Below the pieces are notes generated by a model. That model ran no database searches. It worked only from the letters and a program-made list of their open reading frames with translations, and had not been told where the DNA came from. From assembly GCF_024648885.1 (NCBI RefSeq), contig NZ_JANBBF010000012.1:467185-531184 (forward strand): a stretch of 64,000 nucleotides of DNA, given 5' to 3'. The first letter of the stretch is position 1. Each line of letters starts with the position of its first letter. Made by a program: the position numbers and the translations under genes. Of this stretch, positions 9,376 through 16,110 are shown one piece after another. This DNA comes from Prauserella salsuginis. GTDB lineage: Bacteria > Actinomycetota > Actinomycetes > Mycobacteriales > Pseudonocardiaceae.

Positions 9376-9385
9376 ACGTCATCCT

Positions 9386-9409
9386 TTTGAACTGACTGGT
9401 CAGTTCAAA
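9386..9409. promoter_or_regulatory. TetR operator palindrome of the YhgE-like operon
   Basis: A perfect inverted repeat with 11-bp arms, TTTGAACTGAC and GTCAGTTCAAA, separated by TG. It sits 10 bp upstream of the first gene of the operon (start at 9375, minus strand). A minus-strand -10-like TACTAT lies just beyond it (about 9410-9415), so a bound dimer would block the transcription start. The size and symmetry fit a TetR-family dimer, and the operon encodes one. Confidence 0.85.
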
Positions 9410-9471
9410 TAGTAGAGCGTGCCTGGCCGCGGCGCAGTGTGGGGTGCCGGGCGCGTGTCGCCGGCGGACGG

Positions 9472-10350
9472 TCAGGAGACCCGCTGGGTGCGGAAGATCG
9501 CGGTGCCGGGGAACAGCTTGCCGCGCAGCGGGCTCCACTGGCCCCAGGCCTGGGTGTGTCCCTCCGGCCATTCCGGCTCGACCAGGTCCAGCAGGCGGAA
9601 GCCGGTGGACGTCAGCGCGCGGACGTAGTCGCCGAGCGTGCGGTGGTACTCGACGTAGGTGGCGATGCCGCGCCCGTCCTGTTCGACGTACGGCGTGCGG
9701 TCGAAGTACGGCTCGACGGCCGTCAGGCCGGTCGGCCCCGGATCATCGGGAAAGATCCACCGCATCGGGTGGGTCACCGAGAACACCCAGCTGCCGCCGG
9801 GTCGCAGAATGCGCGCCACCTCGGCGAACACGGTCTCGAGCGACGGGACGAACATCAGGGCCCCGAACGACGAGCACGCGATGTCGAACCCGCCCGCGCG
9901 TAGTGGCAGGGCTTCGGCGTTGGCCTGCAGCAGGGTCGGTGCCAGGCCGGTGCGCCGCTCCGCGGCGCGGGCGTGCTGCAGCATGCCCGCCGACAGGTCC
10001 AGCGCGACCACGCCGGCGCCCTGCGCGGTGAGCCAGCGGGCGCAGGGTGCGGATCCGCAGCCGAGCTCGAGTACGTCGGCTCCGTCGAGGGCGTCGGAGG
10101 GGCCGAGCAGCCGGGCCTGCTCCTCTCGGACGCCTTCCGGGCACCACACGAAATCCGCCTCGCCGAGGAACTCACCGTGCTCGCCGAGATAGGTGTCGGC
10201 GTCGGCGTCCCACCAGGCCAGGCTGGCGCGTTCGGCCTCGGCCGAGCCGACGGTGCGGTAGGCGACCCGCGCGGTGCCGAGAGCGCGCTCGGTGTCCGCA
10301 TACCGTGGGTCGCGCGCGGCGGAACCGGCGGCGGAAGGTGTCTCGGACAC
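9472..10350 (-). CDS. class I SAM-dependent methyltransferase
   Basis: A 292-residue cytoplasmic methyltransferase of the Methyltransf_11 type. Motif I is VLELGCGSAPCARWL (about residues 92-106), followed by VVALDLSAGML (motif II, acidic Asp that binds the SAM ribose) and FDIACSSFGAL and ARILRPGGSWVFSV (motifs IV-VI). The first ~50 residues carry WWDADADTYLGEHGEFLG, a conserved lead-in typical of actinobacterial methyltransferases of unknown substrate. The gene stands alone, between the YhgE-like operon promoter and the rpsA promoter, and is transcribed divergently from rpsA. The substrate is not evident. Confidence 0.88.
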   Translation of the reverse strand: MSETPSAAGSAARDPRYADTERALGTARVAYRTVGSAEAERASLAWWDADADTYLGEHGEFLGEADFVWCPEGVREEQARLLGPSDALDGADVLELGCGSAPCARWLTAQGAGVVALDLSAGMLQHARAAERRTGLAPTLLQANAEALPLRAGGFDIACSSFGALMFVPSLETVFAEVARILRPGGSWVFSVTHPMRWIFPDDPGPTGLTAVEPYFDRTPYVEQDGRGIATYVEYHRTLGDYVRALTSTGFRLLDLVEPEWPEGHTQAWGQWSPLRGKLFPGTAIFRTQRVS

Positions 10351-10398
10351 GACGGCATTCTCCTCCGCGAAGCGGTGTGATCACGCGTGCACCCCTGA

Positions 10399-10428
10399 TT
10401 GTGCGGGTCACAACCGGCCGCGTACGAT
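10399..10428 (+). promoter_or_regulatory. candidate rpsA promoter with long leader
   Basis: TTGTGC (10399-10404), an 18-bp spacer and TACGAT (10423-10428) form a plausible housekeeping promoter upstream of rpsA. TTGTG/CACAA (10399-10403 and 10409-10413) is also a short inverted repeat. If used, it would give a leader of about 280 nt. The stretch 10351-10717 otherwise contains no gene I can support; a modest hairpin CGAGGTG/CACCTCG (10480-10504) lies inside the leader and could matter for S1 autoregulation. Confidence 0.45.
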
Positions 10429-10717
10429 GATTGTCAGCGCAGTGGGTTTCGCGCTTCCTCTCGCCTCCCGAGTTTCGTGCGAGGTGGTGTGGTCGCGCAC
10501 CTCGAGATGATCCTCGGCGGCCGTTGCGGCGCAGTGGCGCGATCAGCGTCGGAGACGCCTGGACGAATGCACGGTCATCACCCGGTGACCCGTCCTGCGC
10601 TGCCCGACGTCGATGTATCGGCCGTCCCCGCATCACCGAGGCCGGTCACGTCAGATGCCGGGCTTCGGCAAACTGCAAACCCCACGACATCTATCCGCTA
10701 CCGGAGCAACCCACCTA

Positions 10718-12259
10718 ATGACCATCGACACCACCACCGCCCCGAGTGCCGAGCAGGCCCAGGTCGCCGTCAACGACATCGGGACGGAGGAAGACTTCCT
10801 CGCCGCGATCGACAAGACCATCAAGTACTTCAACGATGGTGACATCGTCGAAGGCACGATCGTCAAGGTCGACCGCGACGAAGTGCTGCTCGACATCGGT
10901 TACAAGACCGAGGGCGTCATCCCCTCTCGTGAGCTGTCCATCAAGCACGATGTCGACCCGGCCGAGGTTGTCGCCGTCGGTGACGAGGTGGAGGCCCTTG
11001 TCCTGCAGAAAGAGGACAAGGAAGGTCGGCTGATCCTGTCCAAGAAGCGCGCCCAGTACGAGCGCGCCTGGGGCACGATCGAGGACCTCAAGGAGAAGGA
11101 CGAGCCCGTCAAGGGCACCGTCATCGAGGTCGTCAAGGGCGGCCTCATCCTCGACATCGGCCTCCGTGGCTTCCTGCCCGCCTCGCTCGTCGAGATGCGC
11201 CGTGTGCGCGATCTGCAGCCGTATGTCGGCCGTGAGCTCGAGGCCAAGATCATCGAGCTGGACAAGAACCGCAACAACGTGGTCCTGTCCCGCCGCGCCT
11301 ACCTGGAGCAGACCCAGTCCGAGGTCCGCAGCGAGTTCCTCAACGCGCTCGCCAAGGGCCAGGTCCGCAAGGGCGTCGTCTCCTCGATCGTCAACTTCGG
11401 TGCGTTCGTGGACCTCGGCGGCGTCGACGGCCTGGTGCACGTCTCGGAGCTGTCCTGGAAGCACATCGACCACCCGTCCGAGGTCGTCGAGGTCGGCCAG
11501 GAGGTCACGGTCGAGGTGCTCGAGGTCGACATGGACCGCGAGCGCGTGTCCCTGTCGCTGAAGGCGACCCAGGAAGACCCGTGGCGTCAGTTCGCCCGTA
11601 CGCACGCGATCGGCCAGATCGTCCCGGGCAAGGTCACCAAGCTCGTCCCGTTCGGCGCGTTCGTCCGTGTCGAGGAGGGCATCGAGGGCCTGGTGCACAT
11701 CTCCGAGCTGGCCGAGCGCCACGTGGAGATCCCGGAGCAGGTCGTCCAGGTCGGCACCGAGGTCATGGTCAAGGTCATCGACATCGACCTCGAGCGTCGC
11801 CGCATCTCGCTCTCGCTGAAGCAGGCGAACGAGGGCTTCACGCCGGACGCCGACTTCGACCCGACGCAGTACGGCATGGCCGCCGAGTACGACGACCAGG
11901 GCAACTACATCTACCCCGAGGGCTTCGACCCCGACACGCAGGAATGGCAGGAGGGCTACGACGCCCAGCGTGAGGAGTGGGAGAAGCAGTACGCCGAGGC
12001 GCACGCCCGCTACGAGCAGCACATGAAGCAGGTCGCCGAGGCGGCCGCTGCCAACGCCGCCGCGGCGGCCGACGCCGCGACCGGCGTCGAGGGCGGCGAC
12101 CAGAGCTACACCTCCGGTGGCGGAGCGTCGACGTCCTCGACGCCCTCGACGGGTTCCTCCTCGGCCTCGTCGGAGCAGCAGCCCGCCCAGAGCGGTGGCA
12201 CGCTGGCCAGCGACGAGCAGCTCGCGGCGCTGCGGGAGAAGCTCTCCGGCGGTGCGTGA
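10718..12259 (+). CDS. rpsA: 30S ribosomal protein S1
   Basis: Ribosomal protein S1, which helps bind mRNA on the 30S subunit. The 513-residue product has the four S1 (OB-fold) repeats typical of actinobacteria, at about residues 38-108, 124-190, 212-282 and 300-370; the last two begin with the best-conserved G-x-V-x-x-I/L-x-x-FGAFV signatures (VVSSIVNFGAFVDLGG and KVTKLVPFGAFVRVEE). The C-terminal ~110 residues are Glu/Ala-rich and then Gly/Ser/Thr-rich, probably disordered. ATG at 10718 is chosen because homologues begin near MTIDTT; the open frame upstream is leader. Shine-Dalgarno pairing is weak (GGAG about 12 nt away). A strong hairpin follows the gene. Confidence 0.97.
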   Translation: MTIDTTTAPSAEQAQVAVNDIGTEEDFLAAIDKTIKYFNDGDIVEGTIVKVDRDEVLLDIGYKTEGVIPSRELSIKHDVDPAEVVAVGDEVEALVLQKEDKEGRLILSKKRAQYERAWGTIEDLKEKDEPVKGTVIEVVKGGLILDIGLRGFLPASLVEMRRVRDLQPYVGRELEAKIIELDKNRNNVVLSRRAYLEQTQSEVRSEFLNALAKGQVRKGVVSSIVNFGAFVDLGGVDGLVHVSELSWKHIDHPSEVVEVGQEVTVEVLEVDMDRERVSLSLKATQEDPWRQFARTHAIGQIVPGKVTKLVPFGAFVRVEEGIEGLVHISELAERHVEIPEQVVQVGTEVMVKVIDIDLERRRISLSLKQANEGFTPDADFDPTQYGMAAEYDDQGNYIYPEGFDPDTQEWQEGYDAQREEWEKQYAEAHARYEQHMKQVAEAAAANAAAAADAATGVEGGDQSYTSGGGASTSSTPSTGSSSASSEQQPAQSGGTLASDEQLAALREKLSGGA

Positions 12260-12308
12260 GTAGCGTGAACGCCTCGTCGAGGCGTCAGCTCGCGCGCTGA
12301 GCAGTCGA

Positions 12309-12346
12309 ACGGTGGCCCCGGTCCGATCGCGGACCGGGGCCACCGT
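12309..12346 (+). terminator. rho-independent-type hairpin after rpsA
   Basis: A 16-bp perfect stem ACGGTGGCCCCGGTCC / GGACCGGGGCCACCGT with a 6-nt loop, 50 bp after the rpsA stop. There is no T-run, as is common in high-GC actinomycetes. Confidence 0.85.
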
Positions 12347-12410
12347 CGTGTGTGCGGCGCCGTCGAAGGGCGTCGCGGGTGACCGGTTGGCCGTCGGCGG
12401 TGCTGCAAGG

Positions 12411-12453
12411 CGAAACGAAAACGGCCCATTGCCGCGTCGTGCGGCAATGGGCC
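12411..12453 (-). terminator. terminator of the 74-aa minus-strand gene
   Basis: A perfect 13-bp stem (GGCCCATTGCCGC / GCGGCAATGGGCC, 12423-12453) with a 5-nt loop. Read on the minus strand it is followed by GTTTTCGTTTCG, a T-rich tail, so it is oriented to stop transcription coming from the small gene at 12534-12758. Confidence 0.8.
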
Positions 12454-12533
12454 AGGGGCCGTGCGTTACGGAGGAGGGCGCGCCGGGACGTCAGGCGGTA
12501 GCGGTCACGTGGTCGTGGACTGTGGTCGCGAGC

Positions 12534-12758
12534 TCAGGCGGTGGCGCGGGCGGGCGCGGGCGCCCAGGCGCGTTCGTGTGCCGCGGCGCGGGCTCGGCGG
12601 CGAAGACCCGCCAGGCTGTGTTTGGCCGGCACGAGCAGTGCGGTCAGCCAGTTGCGCCGGTGCTCGTCGAGCGCCTTCGCGACAGCCTGGTGCATGACGC
12701 AGTGCACCAGGCCTGGAGTACCCAGGCGATGTTTCCCGACGTATGTGGTGGTAGGCAT
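12534..12758 (-). CDS. small hypothetical protein, 74 aa
   Basis: A 74-residue basic protein (MPTTTYVGKHRLGTPGLVHC at the start; Arg/Ala-rich C-terminus) that I cannot assign. Three things support it as a real gene: the ATG is preceded by GGAGGAA with good spacing; it lies in an otherwise empty 650-bp gap between rpsA and coaE; and a T-tailed terminator on the same strand follows about 80 bp downstream. It has no membrane segment or signal peptide. The middle (AVAKALDEHRRNWLTALL) looks helical and amphipathic. It may be a small regulatory or nucleic-acid-binding protein, but this is only inference. Confidence 0.55.
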   Translation of the reverse strand: MPTTTYVGKHRLGTPGLVHCVMHQAVAKALDEHRRNWLTALLVPAKHSLAGLRRRARAAAHERAWAPAPARATA

Positions 12759-12913
12759 CGTTCCTCCGTGTGGGCGATAGCCGTTGCGCGGAAGAGTAGG
12801 TAACCAGCGCCGGACAGTGGTGGAACACGTCGGCGTGTCACCCGAATTTGCTGGATAACGGTTTGATCGACGCCGGACGGTGCGTCACTGATGGCAACTG
12901 GTTGAATGCGCCC

Positions 12914-14107
12914 ATGCTGCGTGTAGGGCTGACCGGTGGAATCGGTGCGGGTAAGTCGACGGTGGCGGCCAGGTTGGCCGAACTCGGAGCCACGGTGATC
13001 GATGCGGATCGCATCGCCAGGGAGGTCGTCGAACCGGGGACCGACGGATTGGCCGAGGTGGTCGAGACGTTCGGCGAGGACGTGCTCACGCCCGAGGGCG
13101 AACTGGACCGCGCGGCCCTCGCCGCGAAGGCGTTCGCCGACGACGAGTCACGGGCCCGACTGAACGCGATCACGCACCCGAGAATCGGCAGGCGGACCGT
13201 CGAACTGATGGGGCAGGCAACCGCCGACGCCATCGTCGTGCACGACGTCCCGCTGCTGGTCGAAGGCGGCATGGGGGCCAACTACCACCTCGTGCTTGTC
13301 GTGGACGCCGACGAGGATCTCCGTGTCCGGCGGCTAGGGGAGAGCCGGGGGATGGACGCCGAGGACGCGCGAGCCCGTATCGCCGCGCAGGCGACGCGCG
13401 AGCAGCGCGCAGCCGCGGCCGACGTGTGGCTCGACAACAGCGGAACCGCCGACCTGGTCCAGGCCCAGGTCGATGCGCTCTGGAACGAGCGGCTCGTGCC
13501 CTTCGAAGCCAACGTGCGCCGGCGGCGCCCCCGCGCCCCGAAGCCGCCCGCACTCGTCGAACCCGATCCGACGTGGCCCGCGCAGGCCGAACGGCTCCTG
13601 TCCCGGGTACGCGCGGCCGCCGGCGACAAGGCCGTCCGCGCCGACCACATCGGGTCGACGGCCGTGCCCGGTCTGGTCGCCAAGGACACCCTCGACCTGC
13701 AGCTCACCGTGCGCTCGCTCGACGAAGCCGACCTGATCTCGGAGGCGCTGTCCGACGCCGGATTCGTACGTGCCGAGGGACACTGGTTCGACCAGCCGCA
13801 GGACGAGGCGACCGCGCCTGCCCGGTGGGACAAGCGCTTCCACTACGGCGCCGATCCGCAGCGGCCCGTGAACCTGCACGTCCGATCGGCCGAGGGGCCG
13901 GCGTGGCGGCTCGCGCTCCTGTTCCGCGACTGGCTGCAGGCCAACCCGGCCGAGGCACGGGTGTACGCCGACATCAAACAGCGGCTCGCCCGTGCCCACG
14001 CGGGCGATGCGAGCTCGCTGAACTACTCCGAGGAGAAGCAGTCCTGGGTGGACGCCGCGTTCGTCCGCGCCGAACGCTGGGCGGTCGAGACCGGCTGGGA
14101 GGTCTGA
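12914..14107 (+). CDS. coaE: dephospho-CoA kinase fused to a GrpB/UPF0157 domain
   Basis: Dephospho-CoA kinase, the last step of coenzyme A synthesis (ATP-dependent 3'-phosphorylation of dephospho-CoA). The 397-residue product begins MLRVGLTGGIGAGKST, with the P-loop at residues 8-16, and the kinase domain ends near residue 200. The rest (about 215-390) is a GrpB/UPF0157 nucleotidyltransferase-like domain, recognisable by DHIGSTAVPGLVAKDTLDLQ and by the basic RWDKRFHYG segment. The fusion is known in actinobacteria, including Mycobacterium tuberculosis CoaE. ATG at 12914 puts the P-loop at the usual distance from the N-terminus; the frame is open upstream to 12848 but the extra residues are not family-like. 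The role of the second domain is unsettled. Confidence 0.95.
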   Translation: MLRVGLTGGIGAGKSTVAARLAELGATVIDADRIAREVVEPGTDGLAEVVETFGEDVLTPEGELDRAALAAKAFADDESRARLNAITHPRIGRRTVELMGQATADAIVVHDVPLLVEGGMGANYHLVLVVDADEDLRVRRLGESRGMDAEDARARIAAQATREQRAAAADVWLDNSGTADLVQAQVDALWNERLVPFEANVRRRRPRAPKPPALVEPDPTWPAQAERLLSRVRAAAGDKAVRADHIGSTAVPGLVAKDTLDLQLTVRSLDEADLISEALSDAGFVRAEGHWFDQPQDEATAPARWDKRFHYGADPQRPVNLHVRSAEGPAWRLALLFRDWLQANPAEARVYADIKQRLARAHAGDASSLNYSEEKQSWVDAAFVRAERWAVETGWEV

Positions 14108-14179
14108 ACGACCCGGTTCGCCCCACGGCGCTGCGACGGACGGGAGTGGGCCGGGGTCGCCGCACGGGAACCGCCGGCC

Positions 14180-14743
14180 CTACGGGTGGCGTTTCCAGGT
14201 GAGCGTGATGCCCTGGGTCGCGAGCCAGGCGCCGAGGTCGTGGCCGTGGCGGGCGAGCGCGCCCACCGTGCTGTAGGCGGTCTCCAGCGCGCCGGTCGCT
14301 TCGCCGCAGCTCACGAGGCCGTCCTGCACCGCCTCCAGCAGCTCACCGGTGTCGATCACATCGACGCCGCGGTGCTGCCGGAGTACGAGATCCAGGTACA
14401 GGTCGGTGGTGTGCCAGGCCCCGCCGCGGTCGGTCGTGACACCGACGACGTCGAGGTAGAAGTCCTGGTCCCGTTCGTGACCGGGGTTGAACCAGAAGTC
14501 GCTGATCCGCAGTCCGAGGGACGGCAGCAGCCACGACTCGAGGTAGCGGAACTGGCGCCGTCCCGGCGTCGGCCGCGCCATGTACAGGCCGAAGTCCTCG
14601 ACGCGGTACTCGTCGACGTCGCGCACGACGCCCTTGGGGTCGGTGTTGGTGCCGGCTGCAACGTCGAACGTTTCCCGCTTCGGCGGATGCATGACGGCCA
14701 TCTTGCTGTGCCGACCGGACCGCGTCGAGCCGGAACGTGCCAT
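14180..14743 (-). CDS. DUF402 domain protein (FomD-like)
   Basis: A protein of about 170-187 residues with the DUF402 fold, a beta-barrel family that includes FomD and nucleotide-hydrolysing enzymes. The core FWFNPGHERDQDFYLDVVG...TTDLYLDLVLRQHRGVDVIDTGELLEAVQ contains the expected acidic metal-binding pattern (DxD and DxxE spacing). The start is uncertain: ATG codons exist at 14743, 14701 and 14692, none with a strong ribosome-binding site; the latest would begin MHPPKRETFDVAAG, close to where homologues begin. It is divergent from the DUF5685 gene. Substrate unknown; hydrolysis of a nucleotide phosphate is plausible from the family. Confidence 0.8.
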   Translation of the reverse strand: MARSGSTRSGRHSKMAVMHPPKRETFDVAAGTNTDPKGVVRDVDEYRVEDFGLYMARPTPGRRQFRYLESWLLPSLGLRISDFWFNPGHERDQDFYLDVVGVTTDRGGAWHTTDLYLDLVLRQHRGVDVIDTGELLEAVQDGLVSCGEATGALETAYSTVGALARHGHDLGAWLATQGITLTWKRHP

Positions 14744-14790
14744 CGGCGGCGTGTGGCTAGGATACGAATCCGCTGAATGGGGGTCGAGGC

Positions 14791-15957
14791 ATGTTCGGAA
14801 TCATCAGGCCGTGCCGGCATCGCTTGTCCGAACGGCTCCGGACGGAGTGGATGGCGCACCTGTGCGGGCTGTGCCTGGCGCTGCGGGACGAGCACGGGCA
14901 GCTGGCGCGTACGGCGACCAACTACGACGGGCTGCTGATCTCGGCGCTCGTGGATGCCCAGTCCGACACCGGCCCCGCCCGGCGGACGGCAGGGCCGTGC
15001 GCGTTGCGCGGCATGCGCGGTGCCTCGGTGGCCGTCGGCGACGGCGCGCGGCTCGCGGCATCGGTGTCGCTGGTACTGGCGTCGGCGAAGGTGTCCGACC
15101 ACGTCGTGGACGGCGACGGGATGCTCGGCCGGCGCGCCGTCGGACCGGTCGCCCAGCGCGTCGCGGCCGGCTGGGCGGACCGCGCGGCCGAAGCGGGTGG
15201 ACGGCTCGGTCTCGACACGGAGGCCCTCGCGTCCTCGATCGGTGCGCAGCCTGCGATCGAACGGGACCTGACCGTCGGCGACTCCGTGCTTGCCGCGACC
15301 GCGCCGACCGAGCACGCGACGGCGGCTGCCTTCGCGCACACGGCCGTGCTGGCGGGCAGGCCCGAGAATGCGGACGCGCTGGCCGAGGCGGGCCGCCTGT
15401 TCGGGCGTATCGCACACCTGCTCGACGCCGTCGAGGACCTCGCGGCGGACGCGGCGACGGGCACGTGGAACCCCCTGCCGGCGACCGGCACCGACCTGGC
15501 CGAGGCGCGGCGGCTGTGCGACGACGCGGTACTGGGGGTCCGGCTCGCGCTCGACCAGGTCCCGCTGAGCCACCACGGGCTCGTGCACGCGTTGCTCGTG
15601 CACGAGCTGGAACGGGCGGTCACGCGGACGTTCGGCCATGCGGGCAGCGCAGGCGGCTTCGACGGCCAGGCCGGTGCCGCGCGAACCGGCAGCGAGTCCC
15701 GCCACGTGTCGGGTCCGAGCGCCGCGGCGAAAGACAGGCCCGGACCGGTGCAGGACGGGCAGGGCGGCGGGCTGTGGTTACCGAAATTCCGGGTGCCGCC
15801 CCACCGGCGCAATCCGGCCCTGGGCTGCTGCGTCGGCCTCTACATGTGCTGCAGCTGCCAGTTCTGCTGCCGCGATCCGTATCCCGGCCCGTGCGACGGA
15901 AAGCCGAAAGGCTCCTGCGACTGCGACTGTTGCGATTCGTCCTGCTGTGACTGCTGA
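14791..15957 (+). CDS. DUF5685-type protein with cysteine-rich C-terminal tail
   Basis: A 388-residue protein that I recognise as the actinobacterial DUF5685 type, with no assigned function. The N-terminus carries cysteines in PCRHRL and HLCGLC (Cys8, 24 and 27) that could bind a metal. The middle ~280 residues are Ala-rich and helical. Residues from about 343 contain 15 cysteines in the last ~46 positions (GCC, MCC, FCC, DCDCCDSSCCDC), which suggests metal binding or disulphide packing. The start ATG has GGGGTCGAGG upstream, and TAGGAT (14757) is a possible -10. The TGA stop is followed in the same frame by 32 further codons rich in cysteine (see separate feature), so the tail may once have been longer or may be read through. 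Confidence 0.8.
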   Translation: MFGIIRPCRHRLSERLRTEWMAHLCGLCLALRDEHGQLARTATNYDGLLISALVDAQSDTGPARRTAGPCALRGMRGASVAVGDGARLAASVSLVLASAKVSDHVVDGDGMLGRRAVGPVAQRVAAGWADRAAEAGGRLGLDTEALASSIGAQPAIERDLTVGDSVLAATAPTEHATAAAFAHTAVLAGRPENADALAEAGRLFGRIAHLLDAVEDLAADAATGTWNPLPATGTDLAEARRLCDDAVLGVRLALDQVPLSHHGLVHALLVHELERAVTRTFGHAGSAGGFDGQAGAARTGSESRHVSGPSAAAKDRPGPVQDGQGGGLWLPKFRVPPHRRNPALGCCVGLYMCCSCQFCCRDPYPGPCDGKPKGSCDCDCCDSSCCDC

Positions 15958-16056
15958 TGCGACAGTGACAGCTGTTGCCGCTGTGACGGTTGGTGCGGTG
16001 ACCGGTGGTGCCGCGGCGGATCGCCGTCGCCGGCGAGGTCACGGTGTGCACGCTGA
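15958..16056 (+). other. cysteine-coding continuation after the TGA of the DUF5685 gene
   Basis: Directly after the TGA at 15955-15957 the same frame stays open for 32 codons to a TGA at 16054-16056 and reads CDSDSCCRCDGWCGDRWC followed by RGGSPSPARSRCAR, with 7 cysteines. The composition matches the tail before the stop, including the Cys-Asp repeats. TGA differs from Cys TGC/TGT by one base. This could be a nonsense-truncated tail or a readthrough/recoding site; I see no convincing bacterial SECIS hairpin right after the TGA. Confidence 0.5.
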
Positions 16057-16110
16057 GCGACTGCGACTGCCGGGCGGAAGTTGTCGGTGGGCACGCCTAC
16101 CCTGGAGGGC

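Noticed and set aside
15955..16000. Selenocysteine site (SECIS) after the UGA
   Set aside because: No stable hairpin with a bacterial SECIS-like apical loop at the required distance; only a short ACAGCTGT palindrome is visible. Kept as a readthrough/truncation finding instead.
16060..16110. LexA (SOS) box for uvrB, and likewise upstream of uvrA (36175-36330)
   Set aside because: No GAAC-N4-GTTC-type palindrome is present in either region.
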